A DNA stretch of 40,949 bases. Source: an uncultured Ruminococcus sp. Its GTDB lineage: Bacteria; Bacillota; Clostridia; Oscillospirales; Ruminococcaceae. The stretch's first letter is position 1. Each line of letters begins with the position of its first letter. The stretch is taken from assembly GCA_937907215.1 (NCBI GenBank), contig CALESG010000009.1, positions 1 to 40,949 on the forward strand. Reading direction: 5' to 3'. Below are positions 7,094-14,924 of this stretch, piece by piece. A program made the position numbers and the translations under genes. Under the pieces are notes generated by a model that was not told where the DNA came from, did no database searches, and saw only the letters and a list, made by a program, of their open reading frames with translations.

Positions 7094-8425
7094 TTATTGC
7101 TCAGCCGCTGTTACAAAAATATCGTAAATACAGCGTACAGCCTGTTCAAAGTCTTCTTCATTTACACCAACAATAATGTTAAGTTCACTTGAACCTTGAT
7201 CAATCATTTTTACATTGATTCTTGCGTGTGCAAGAGCAGCAAATATTCTTGCAGCCGTACCTCTTGTTCTACGCATACCTCGTCCAACTATTGCTACAAG
7301 TGCTATACCTTCTTCTACATACATATCGTCCGGATTAACTCTTTTGCGTATTTGAGTCAGCAAATCGCTTTGTTTGCCGGATAGGTGTTTGCTGTCAATG
7401 ATTACTGTCATTGAATCAATGCTTGACGGCATATGCTCAATGCAAATTCCATTTTCTGCAAGTACATCAAGTACGTCACGGCAGAAACCTATTTGGCTGT
7501 TCATTCTGTCCTTGTGAAGATTTATAGCAGAGAAATTTTTCTTTCCTGCGATACCTGTAATTGTATATGCACTTACTTCTTCGTCATGGCTTTCTGGAAC
7601 GATCATTGTACCCGGTGCAGAAGGGTCATTTGTGTTTTTAATATTGATAGGAATTCCGGCAGAACGTACCGGGAAAATAGCTTCTTCATGCAGTACGGAT
7701 GCACCCATATATGAAAGCTCTCTGAGTTCGGTATAAGTGATAGTTTTAATAGGCTCAGGATTTTTTACAATTCTTGGGTCTGCTACAAGGAAACCGGATA
7801 CATCTGTCCAGTTTTCATAAAGAGATGCTCTCATTGCACCTGCTACTATAGAACCTGTAACATCAGAACCGCCTCTAGAGAATGTTTTTACATATCCATC
7901 AGCACCGCAGCCATAAAATCCGGGAATTACGGCATATTCCTTATCTTTAAGGGCATTTCTGATTGCTCCTGATGTCTTTTCCTGATCAAGGCTTCCGTCT
8001 TCACAGAAGAAGATCACATCGGCAGCGTCCACAAAAGGAAAACCAAGATAAGCAGCTATAACTTTACCGTTTAAATATTCACCACGGCTGGCAGCATAAT
8101 TGCTGCCATAGCGTTTTTTAAAGTTGTTTTCGATTATCTTTATATCTTCATCAATAGAAAAATCCATTTCCAAACCGGAAATAATCTCACGATAACGATT
8201 GTGGATCTCCTCCAGAACATCACTGAAATTATCGCCTTTCTCTGCTAGATCATAACATTTATATAAGAGATCTGTTACCTTTATATCGTCTGAAAATCTT
8301 TTGCCTGGTGCAGATGGCACAACATAACGGCGACTGTTGTCAGCCTTTATAATATTTGCAGCTTTTTTCATCTGTTCTGCATCTGCAAGACTGCTTCCGC
8401 CGAATTTTACTACTTTAAAACTCAT
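7094..8425 (-). CDS. lysC: Aspartate kinase
   Basis: Phosphorylates aspartate, the first step to lysine, threonine, methionine and diaminopimelate. 443 residues from ATG 8425. The N-terminal VVKFGGSSLAD is the kinase phosphate-binding motif; SRGGSDVTGS and ENWTDVSGFLVADPRIV are the catalytic and substrate segments. Two C-terminal ACT modules are visible, the last around GRGMRRTRGTAARIFAAL and SSELNIIVGV, the site of amino-acid feedback. An in-frame GTG at 8434 is possible, but neither start has a normally spaced ribosome site: AGGAG lies 30 bases away in a hairpin (8436-8460). The gene is monocistronic. The isoenzyme type, hence the symbol, is a family-level choice. Confidence 0.93.
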   Translation of the reverse strand: MSFKVVKFGGSSLADAEQMKKAANIIKADNSRRYVVPSAPGKRFSDDIKVTDLLYKCYDLAEKGDNFSDVLEEIHNRYREIISGLEMDFSIDEDIKIIENNFKKRYGSNYAASRGEYLNGKVIAAYLGFPFVDAADVIFFCEDGSLDQEKTSGAIRNALKDKEYAVIPGFYGCGADGYVKTFSRGGSDVTGSIVAGAMRASLYENWTDVSGFLVADPRIVKNPEPIKTITYTELRELSYMGASVLHEEAIFPVRSAGIPINIKNTNDPSAPGTMIVPESHDEEVSAYTITGIAGKKNFSAINLHKDRMNSQIGFCRDVLDVLAENGICIEHMPSSIDSMTVIIDSKHLSGKQSDLLTQIRKRVNPDDMYVEEGIALVAIVGRGMRRTRGTAARIFAALAHARINVKMIDQGSSELNIIVGVNEEDFEQAVRCIYDIFVTAAEQ

Positions 8426-8435
8426 ATTCTTCACA

Positions 8436-8460
8436 CAGGAGGTGTTCTTTTAATCTCCTG
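8436..8460 (-). promoter_or_regulatory. Leader hairpin masking an AGGAG upstream of aspartate kinase
   Basis: On the minus strand CAGGAG (8460-8455) can pair with CTCCTG (8441-8436) around a 13-base loop, 10 bases before the ATG. The paired strand includes the only strong nearby ribosome-binding sequence. No lysine riboswitch is visible. Confidence 0.35.
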
Positions 8461-8499
8461 ACTCCTTTCAAATTATTATAATTTTATTATATATATTAT

Positions 8500-8528
8500 A
8501 GTATATTAGATTTCAGCAGAAAAATCAA
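8500..8528 (-). promoter_or_regulatory. Promoter of aspartate kinase
   Basis: Minus strand: -35 TTGATT (8528-8523), 17-bp spacer, -10 TATACT (8505-8500), giving a leader of about 70 bases. Confidence 0.65.
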
Positions 8529-8635
8529 CTGTTATTTCCCACAAATTTCTCTCAATATAAAATGTTTATTTGTAAAATACGCTTGTGCTTGTAGGACGGA
8601 CAGTGCTGGATAAAGAAAAAAATTTTATTTTTTTG

Positions 8636-8664
8636 ATGACAAAATAAAATTTTTATGTTATAAT
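8636..8664 (+). promoter_or_regulatory. Promoter of metG
   Basis: -35 ATGACA (8636-8641), 17-bp spacer, -10 TATAAT (8659-8664), about 50 bases upstream of the metG ATG. No T-box-like leader fits in that distance. Confidence 0.75.
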
Positions 8665-8714
8665 AATAATTAAAAGTGCATGGCACAAGAATTTCATTAA
8701 GGAGGAGATACACT

Positions 8715-10667
8715 ATGTGTAAAAATTGTAAAAAATATTATATCACAACACCTATATATTATCCGTCCGGCAATCCTCATATCGGACATTGCTATACTAC
8801 GGTAGCGTGTGATTCCATTGCTCGTTATAGACGTATGCAGGGTTATGATGTCATGTTTCTGACAGGCACTGATGAACATGGTCTTAAAATTGAACAGAAA
8901 GCGGCTGAAAAGGGAATTACTCCTAAAGAATACGTTGATGAAATAGTAGCTGTTTTCAAAAATCTTTGGCAATACATGAATATAAGCTATGACCGCTATA
9001 TTCGTACTACAGATGATTACCATATTGAAACTGTACAAAAGATATTCAAAGAACTGTATGATAAGGGATATATATACAAGGGAGAATATAAGGGCAAATA
9101 TTGTACACCTTGCGAAAGCTTTTGGACAGATTCTCAGCTTGTGGATGGTAAATGTCCTGAGTGCGGACGTGATGTAGTTGAAGCGAAGGAAGAGGCATAT
9201 TTCTTTACAATGTCACCGTTTGCAGAGCGTATTGAAAAGCTGCTGACTGAAACTGATTATTTACAGCCAAAGACAAGAGCTACTGAACTTGTAAATAATT
9301 TTATAAAGCCCGGTCTTGAAGATCTGTGTGTATCAAGAACATCATTCAAATGGGGTATTCCTGTTACATTTGATGAAAAACACGTTGTGTATGTGTGGAT
9401 CGATGCACTGTCTAATTATATTTCAGCACTGGGATTTTATAATGATGCATACAATGATTATGATCATTACTGGCCTGCCGATGTTCATATGGTAGCAAAA
9501 GATATTATGCGTTTTCATGCCATTATCTGGCCTGCAATGCTTATGGCACTTGATCTGCCTCTGCCGAAACACCTTGCTGTTCACGGTTGGATAACATTCA
9601 ACGGTCAGAAGATGAGTAAATCTCTTGGCAATGTTGTTGATCCTTTGGTTTTGGGCGAGCGTTATGGAGCAGATGCCATTCGTTATCATATTTTAAGAGA
9701 AATGGCACTTGGTGCAGATAGTTCATTTTCAAATGAAATCATGATCAACCGTATAAATTCTGATCTTGCTAATGGTTTGGGCAATCTTGTTTCACGTACC
9801 GTTGCAATGGTCGATAAATATTTTGGCGGAAAATTGCCGGCAGAGCGTCAGGCAGGAGAATTTGACGATGAGCTTATTGCAGCAGCAACATCTCTTTGCG
9901 GTGCTGTTGATGGATTTATTGACCAGACCCAGCTTAATCTTGCACTTGCTGAAATATTCAAGGTGGTTTCTCGAGCAAATAAGTACATTGATGAAACTGC
10001 TCCATGGGTGTTGGCAAAAGATGAATCCAATAAGATACGTCTGGCAACAGTGCTTTATAATCTGCTTGATACTATTAGAATTATTTCTACTCTTCTTTCA
10101 GCATTTATGCCGACTACAATGCCTGTAATATGGGAACAGATTGGTGCTTTGGAAAACGAGCGAACATATGAAAATGCTGGTAAATTTGGCGTATTGCGTG
10201 CTGATGTGGAAGTAAAGAAGGGTGCTATTATTTTCCCAAGAATTGATGTTGAAAAGGAAATTGAAGAGCTTAATACAATTATAAGCCAAAATCTGCCTAA
10301 GGAAGAAAAGGAAGAGGAGGCAGAAGTTCAGCCTGTACTTCCTGAAATTGAGTTTGATGATTTTGCAAAGATAGATTTAAGAGTTGCAAAGGTAACTGCC
10401 TGTGAAAAGGTTAAGAAATCCAAGAAGCTTTTATGCCTTCAGCTTGATGACGGTATGGGAGGCAGACAGGTAGTATCCGGTATATCTCAGTGGTATAAGC
10501 CGGAAGATCTTATAGGTAAAAAGGTAATGATAGTTGCAAACCTTAAGCCTGTAAAGCTTTGCGGAGTAGAGAGCAACGGCATGATATGTGCAGCAGATGC
10601 AGCTGATGGCAGTGCAAAGGTAGTATTTCCTGATCAGAGTCTGCCCTGTGGTGCTAAAGTTAGATAA
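8715..10667 (+). CDS. metG: Methionyl-tRNA synthetase
   Basis: Charges tRNA-Met in the cytoplasm. 650 residues from the ATG at 8715, chosen for AAGGAGGAG just upstream; the frame is open further 5' without a site. Class I signatures: PHIGH (21-25), zinc-knuckle cysteines C130, C133, C147, C150 (CTPC and CPEC), and KMSKS (299-303). The C-terminal ~105 residues, from IEFDDFAKIDLRVAKV, form the EMAP-II/Trbp111-like tRNA-binding domain that allows dimerisation. It has its own promoter and a strong terminator at 10685. Confidence 0.98.
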   Translation: MCKNCKKYYITTPIYYPSGNPHIGHCYTTVACDSIARYRRMQGYDVMFLTGTDEHGLKIEQKAAEKGITPKEYVDEIVAVFKNLWQYMNISYDRYIRTTDDYHIETVQKIFKELYDKGYIYKGEYKGKYCTPCESFWTDSQLVDGKCPECGRDVVEAKEEAYFFTMSPFAERIEKLLTETDYLQPKTRATELVNNFIKPGLEDLCVSRTSFKWGIPVTFDEKHVVYVWIDALSNYISALGFYNDAYNDYDHYWPADVHMVAKDIMRFHAIIWPAMLMALDLPLPKHLAVHGWITFNGQKMSKSLGNVVDPLVLGERYGADAIRYHILREMALGADSSFSNEIMINRINSDLANGLGNLVSRTVAMVDKYFGGKLPAERQAGEFDDELIAAATSLCGAVDGFIDQTQLNLALAEIFKVVSRANKYIDETAPWVLAKDESNKIRLATVLYNLLDTIRIISTLLSAFMPTTMPVIWEQIGALENERTYENAGKFGVLRADVEVKKGAIIFPRIDVEKEIEELNTIISQNLPKEEKEEEAEVQPVLPEIEFDDFAKIDLRVAKVTACEKVKKSKKLLCLQLDDGMGGRQVVSGISQWYKPEDLIGKKVMIVANLKPVKLCGVESNGMICAADAADGSAKVVFPDQSLPCGAKVR

Positions 10668-10684
10668 CTAAAGAATTTTTTCAA

Positions 10685-10725
10685 AAAAAGTGCTGCTGTG
10701 GCTTTTATTTGCAGCAGCACTTTTT
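10685..10725 (+). terminator. Intrinsic terminator of metG
   Basis: GTGCTGCTG (10690-10698) pairs with CAGCAGCAC (10712-10720), extended by A and T runs. A T tract follows. Confidence 0.92.
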
Positions 10726-10727
10726 GA

Positions 10728-10772
10728 GAACCTGTATTCATAGGATAATTCGCATGTCTTTTTGGCAAATTT
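10728..10772. repeat. Truncated end of the 160-bp dispersed repeat (family 1)
   Basis: GAACCTGT, then TCATAGGA, GTCTTTTTGGCA and AATTT follow in the same order as at the end of the copies at 38771 and 29882. Only about 45 bases, one terminus, can be recognised. It starts right behind the metG terminator. Confidence 0.55.
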
Positions 10773-10819
10773 AAGTTTTTTTCAAATTTTTAGATACACA
10801 TGAAAGGTAGTGATCATAT

Positions 10820-12280
10820 ATGAATAATCTAAATCGAATGTGTTCGTTGTTTCTGGTATTATCATCAGTTTTTATGTTTTCGGCGTGCGGAGGAGATTCA
10901 AACTCTGGAAATAACAGCGATTCATTTTATAAAGAGAATGATGAATTTAAGATAGATGTTTCTCTTGCTGATGATTATATCGAAAGTGATCCTAATCTTG
11001 AGGAAGTAAAGGGAAGCACTATTTACTGGCTTTCTTATTATGATGTAAACCCTATAAACAATCAGGACAGAAGTGTGGCACTATCTCTTTTTGAAGAAAA
11101 GTATGGCGGCAAGGTTGAATATATCAGCTGTACAAGTGAAAATAAATTTGATGTTCTTGCAAGCCGTATACTCAGCGGTGACCCTGTGGATATGTTTCCT
11201 TATGAATGGGAAGCTTTGCCAAATGGTGTAGTAAAAAATCAATATCAGCCGCTTGATGACTATATAGATTTTGAAGATGACATCTGGGACGGTATGGAAG
11301 ATATTCTTGATATGTATGAATACAAAGGCAGTCATTATGTTGTTCCATATAATATTGCAACTCCGCTTGTTATCACATACAGCCGAAGTATGTGCGAAGA
11401 AAATGGTCTGCCTGATCCATATGAACTTTATGAAGAAGGCAAGTGGGATTGGGATGTATTTATGGATATGATGACTACATTTGTAAGCAATGCTCGTGAT
11501 GATGAAACACGATACGGTATAAATGGCTGGTTTGGACAGGCTATGATACAGTCAACCGGCGAAACTGTTATAAATTACGATGGTGAAAAGTTTTCAAACA
11601 ATATAAAAAGTCCACAAATTGAATCTGCTGAAAATGTTATGGAAGAGATCATGAAAAGAAAACTATATGACCCTGAATGGAATGGATATTTGAAAAGTGA
11701 CGGCTCCACTCTGTTTTTTGCGATGTCGGATTGGGCACTTAGTGATTCAAATATTCAAAATGATTCTGATCCTGATATAAATGAAGAAGGCTTTGTGGAA
11801 AGTAATGATATTATGGTAGTGCCGTTTCCAAAATCACCTGATGCGGATAAATACTATCTGAATTGTAATTTCGGTGCAAAGATGCTTGTTAAAAATTCTG
11901 AAAATGGTGCGGCAGTAGGTGCTTATATAAGATGTGAAAGACTTGCATCCATTATAGATGAATATGTTGCAGACAGCAGACAGAAGGCACTTATACCGGA
12001 AAGAAACGCCGGTGGCGTATTAAAAAAATATGTGACTGAGGAGCAGTATGACGCATTATGTGAATATAGTGATCCTGCAAATATAACACCGGTATTTGAT
12101 TTTGGTTATGGAATGGGCAGCAGAATGCTTGATGATGGCGAATATACATATGATACAAGAGGAATAATGAATAATATAACAACTGCACTTTTAAATGGCG
12201 ATAAAGATTCATGGGCTGTTGTACGTGATGAATGGTCTTCGGTTATTGATGAGATCATAAAAGAGTATAACGAGACATGA
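10820..12280 (+). CDS. ABC-transporter extracellular solute-binding lipoprotein (family 1)
   Basis: 486 residues. The signal peptide ends in the lipobox FSAC, with C23 as the lipid anchor, followed by a Gly/Ser/Asn linker typical of lipoproteins. The mature part has the sugar-binding-protein pattern: ALSLFEEKYGGKVEYISC, LASRILSGDPVDMFPYEW and a later YNIATPLVITYSRSM hinge segment. It probably captures an oligosaccharide or other solute outside the membrane. No permease or ATPase gene lies beside it, so its transporter must be encoded elsewhere. AAAGGTAG precedes the ATG. Substrate unknown. Confidence 0.85.
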   Translation: MNNLNRMCSLFLVLSSVFMFSACGGDSNSGNNSDSFYKENDEFKIDVSLADDYIESDPNLEEVKGSTIYWLSYYDVNPINNQDRSVALSLFEEKYGGKVEYISCTSENKFDVLASRILSGDPVDMFPYEWEALPNGVVKNQYQPLDDYIDFEDDIWDGMEDILDMYEYKGSHYVVPYNIATPLVITYSRSMCEENGLPDPYELYEEGKWDWDVFMDMMTTFVSNARDDETRYGINGWFGQAMIQSTGETVINYDGEKFSNNIKSPQIESAENVMEEIMKRKLYDPEWNGYLKSDGSTLFFAMSDWALSDSNIQNDSDPDINEEGFVESNDIMVVPFPKSPDADKYYLNCNFGAKMLVKNSENGAAVGAYIRCERLASIIDEYVADSRQKALIPERNAGGVLKKYVTEEQYDALCEYSDPANITPVFDFGYGMGSRMLDDGEYTYDTRGIMNNITTALLNGDKDSWAVVRDEWSSVIDEIIKEYNET

Positions 12281-12369
12281 TTTTTTACAAATATTGACGG
12301 CAAGGTTTAGTTGGTGGAGCAATATTATAAGGCTTTTTCTGAAATTCAATAAAAAATTTCTCAGCCCTC

Positions 12370-12398
12370 TTGATTTTTTAAAAGAAGTATGATATAAT
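12370..12398 (+). promoter_or_regulatory. Promoter of the rimP-nusA-infB operon
   Basis: -35 TTGATT (12370-12375), 17-bp spacer, -10 TATAAT (12393-12398). The transcript should start near 12405. Confidence 0.85.
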
Positions 12399-12413
12399 GT
12401 ATTCATACACTTA

Positions 12414-12445
12414 AGCAAAGACCGGCGACCACCGGTCTTTTGCTT
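12414..12445 (+). promoter_or_regulatory. 5'-end hairpin of the rimP operon transcript
   Basis: AGCAAAGACCGG (12414-12425) pairs with CCGGTCTTTTGCT (12432-12444) with one bulged base. It starts about 10 bases after the predicted transcript start, so it forms the 5' end of a long operon mRNA. No T run follows the stem, so it is a leader structure and not a clear terminator. Confidence 0.6.
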
Positions 12446-12473
12446 ATGTTATGGAAAGGGTGGATAGATTTAC

Positions 12474-12953
12474 ATGAAACTGAAAAAATTCGGCGGCACT
12501 GAAAAATCAGTCTATGACATGGTACTGCCTATAGCAGAAGAGCTTGGATTTAAAATATGGGATGTAAGCTTTGAGAAGGAAGGTGCTTACTGGTATCTCA
12601 GGGTATTTATTGATCATGAAAATGGTATCACGATCGATGACTGTGAAACAATGACAAGACCGGTAAATCAAATACTTGATGAAAAAGACCCTATACCTCA
12701 GAATTACATTCTTGAAGTAGGTTCAGCAGGACTTGAAAGAGTTTTGTGTCAGAGCTGGCATTTTGAGGATTCTATCGGCAAGATGGTAAAGGCTCATTCT
12801 ATTCGCCCTATTGATGGGGAAAAGGAATGGATAGGGATCCTGACAGATTTTGATGGTGACAATATTTCTGTCAAGCTTGAGAGTGAAAGTATTGTACAGC
12901 TTGCACTGTCTGAACTTTCTTATGTAAAGCTGTATGTTGAAATTGATTTTTGA
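12474..12953 (+). CDS. rimP: Ribosome maturation factor RimP
   Basis: 159 residues. Needed for assembly of the 30S subunit. The N-terminal domain contains YDMVLPIAEELGFKIWDV and YLRVFIDHENGITIDDCE; the segment YILEVGSAGLERVL is the family signature (EVSSPGLDRPL type), and the C-terminal half is the small SH3-like barrel. GGAAAGGGTGG precedes the ATG. It is the first gene of the conserved rimP-nusA-rnpM-ylxQ-infB-rbfA operon, 32 bases before nusA. Confidence 0.96.
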   Translation: MKLKKFGGTEKSVYDMVLPIAEELGFKIWDVSFEKEGAYWYLRVFIDHENGITIDDCETMTRPVNQILDEKDPIPQNYILEVGSAGLERVLCQSWHFEDSIGKMVKAHSIRPIDGEKEWIGILTDFDGDNISVKLESESIVQLALSELSYVKLYVEIDF

Positions 12954-12985
12954 TTTATTTTTGTTTAATGGAGGAATGAAAGGAC

Positions 12986-14236
12986 ATGGACAATAATTTT
13001 TTTGAGGCTCTTGCTGCACTTGGCACTGAAAACAGTGTAGATGTTGATATTCTTGTTGAAAAGGTAAAAACTGCTATGCTTAAGGCAGCAAGAAAGGCTT
13101 ATCCGGATTGTGAGGAAAATATCACTATTGATATTGATCCAAGCACAAAAAAGTTTGAGATGTATATAAGACAAACTATTGTAGATGATGAGCCTATTGA
13201 TGAGAATGAAATAAATATAGCTGCTGCCAGAAATATCGACCCTAATGCAATGGTAGGCGGTACTGTTCAGAAAAGACTTAATATTGACAAGTTTGGAAGA
13301 GCAGCTGCACTGTCCGCAAAGCAGTCTATCAAAGGCGATTTGCGTGATATAAACCGTGCAAGGATTCTTGAGAAATTTGAAGACAAGGAATTTGAATGTA
13401 TTACTTGTCAGGTTTCACAAGTTGAAGCAGGCGGTACAGCTACACTTATTTATGATAATACAGAAATATACCTTTTCCGCAAGGAACAGATACCCGGCGA
13501 GGTACTTAAAGAAGGTCAAATGGTAAAGGTATATGTAACTGCAATTGCAAACAAGCAGAAGAAGCCGGTTATAAAGATTTCCCGTGTAAGAAAAGAACTT
13601 GTAAAGCGTTTGTTTGAGATGACTGTGCCGGAAATATATGACGGTATAGTTGAGATAAAGGCTATTTCCAGAGAAGCTGGTTCAAGAACAAAGATCGCAG
13701 TGTGGTCAAATGACCCGAATGTTGATGCTGTAGGTGCTTGCATTGGACCAAAGCGTTCAAGAATATCCGCTATCGTAGCAGAGCTTTCCGGTGAAAAGAT
13801 CGATATTATTCCATACAGTGAAAAGCCGGAAGAGTTTATTGCAAAAGCACTTGCACCGGCAACTGTATTGCGTGTTGATGTTCTCACAAATGAAGAAAAA
13901 GACCGCACTTGCAGCATAGTAGTTCCAAATCATCAGTTGTCACTGGCAATAGGTAACCGTGGTCAGAATGCCAAGCTTGCTGCAAAGCTTACAGGATTTA
14001 AGATCGACATAAAGCCGGAATTTGAAATAGTTCAAAATGAAGCTGCTGGTGAACTTTTACCCGATTCAGAAATAACTGATACAGTAAACGCAGATATTAT
14101 TGCAGATGAAGATAAGGCACTGGAAAATTCTGCTGAAGAAACTATACAGGAATCAGCAGATGAACTTTCAATGCTTGATGGAGAAACGTCTGCTTACATT
14201 GATCTCGATAATGCATATGATTCTGATGAGGAGTAA
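12986..14236 (+). CDS. nusA: Transcription termination/antitermination factor NusA
   Basis: 416 residues. Binds RNA polymerase and nascent RNA and controls pausing and termination. The N-terminal polymerase-binding domain has MLKAARKAYPDCEENI and PNAMVGGTVQKRL; an S1 domain follows (about 135-200). The two KH domains contain PNVDAVGACIGPKRSRI and NHQLSLAIGNRGQNAKLAA. The last ~60 residues are acidic and low-complexity, as in several Clostridia, and replace the acidic repeats of proteobacterial NusA. GGAGG lies before the ATG. It is followed 3 bases later by rnpM. Confidence 0.97.
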   Translation: MDNNFFEALAALGTENSVDVDILVEKVKTAMLKAARKAYPDCEENITIDIDPSTKKFEMYIRQTIVDDEPIDENEINIAAARNIDPNAMVGGTVQKRLNIDKFGRAAALSAKQSIKGDLRDINRARILEKFEDKEFECITCQVSQVEAGGTATLIYDNTEIYLFRKEQIPGEVLKEGQMVKVYVTAIANKQKKPVIKISRVRKELVKRLFEMTVPEIYDGIVEIKAISREAGSRTKIAVWSNDPNVDAVGACIGPKRSRISAIVAELSGEKIDIIPYSEKPEEFIAKALAPATVLRVDVLTNEEKDRTCSIVVPNHQLSLAIGNRGQNAKLAAKLTGFKIDIKPEFEIVQNEAAGELLPDSEITDTVNADIIADEDKALENSAEETIQESADELSMLDGETSAYIDLDNAYDSDEE

Positions 14237-14239
14237 GCC

Positions 14240-14533
14240 ATGAAGGTAAAAAAGATACCAATGCGTATGTGTATAGGCTGCGGTGAGATGAAAGAGAAAA
14301 GAAGTCTTGTACGTGTAATAAAAACACCGGAAGATGAAATTTTACTTGATGTCACTGGAAAAAAGTCTGGCAGAGGTGCATATTTATGTAAGAGTATGGA
14401 ATGTTTTGAAAAGGCTCAGAAGTGCAGAAGGCTTGAAAGAGCGTTTTCATGTAAGGTAGATAATGCGGTATATGAGGAGCTTAAAGATGAACTGCAAAGA
14501 GAAATGGCTGAATCTGCTGACAATATGCCGTAA
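14240..14533 (+). CDS. rnpM: YlxR/DUF448 RNA-binding protein (RnpM)
   Basis: 97 residues. The YlxR signature MRMCIGCGEMKEKRSLVRV and GKKSGRGAYLC are present. Family members bind RNA, and in Bacillus the protein has been reported to bind RNase P RNA and modulate it. It starts 3 bases after nusA, and its end overlaps ylxQ by 47 bases, so the pair is translationally coupled. Position between nusA and infB is the conserved one. Confidence 0.93.
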   Translation: MKVKKIPMRMCIGCGEMKEKRSLVRVIKTPEDEILLDVTGKKSGRGAYLCKSMECFEKAQKCRRLERAFSCKVDNAVYEELKDELQREMAESADNMP

Positions 14534-14801
14534 GGCAGGCAAACTTATTATGGGTTTTGATCCTGCTAAGGAAGAGATCATTGCAGGACGTGCGGAAGGG
14601 ATATTTGTTGCAAAAGACATATCGCCGAAAACCAAAAAGGAAATTGAGTTTTTTTGTGAAAAGCAAAATGTTCCAGTATGTGAGATCGAATTCAAAATGG
14701 AAGATATTGCAAATGCAGTTGGCAGAAAAGCAGGAGTGCTTGCAGTATGCGATAAAGGATTTGCAAAGAGGCTTATAGAAATTTCAGACGGCAAACTTTA
14801 A
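14487..14801 (+). CDS. ylxQ: Ribosomal protein L7Ae-family RNA-binding protein (YlxQ)
   Basis: 104 residues from the ATG at 14487, preceded by GAGGAG; longer in-frame starts exist upstream, but they lack a ribosome site. L7Ae-type features: LLTICRKAGKLIMGFDPAKE, GIFVAKDISPKTKKEI and AVGRKAGVLAVCDKGFAKRL. Members bind kink-turn RNA. The gene is read inside the end of rnpM in another frame, the usual arrangement before infB. Confidence 0.92.
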   Translation: MNCKEKWLNLLTICRKAGKLIMGFDPAKEEIIAGRAEGIFVAKDISPKTKKEIEFFCEKQNVPVCEIEFKMEDIANAVGRKAGVLAVCDKGFAKRLIEISDGKL

Positions 14802-14813
14802 AAAATTCGGCAT

Positions 14814-14860
14814 GACCTTAAAAAAGGTCTGCTGCATTATAATATAGTATGTTGCAGCAG
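14814..14860 (+). other. Two overlapping hairpins between ylxQ and infB
   Basis: GACCTT/AAGGTC (14814-14819 with 14824-14829) and CTGCTGCA/TGCAGCAG (14829-14836 with 14853-14860) lie back to back and share base 14829. No T tract follows, so full termination is unlikely; they may tune readthrough or RNA processing before infB. Confidence 0.5.
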
Positions 14861-14924
14861 TTTGACATATTTGACATATCAGACTGTATATGACCAGCGT
14901 ATAAATGAAAAGGAGGTTTCGCCT

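Noticed and set aside
8426..8530. Lysine riboswitch before aspartate kinase
   Set aside because: The leader from the predicted promoter is only about 70 bases, too short for that riboswitch, and no matching core is seen.
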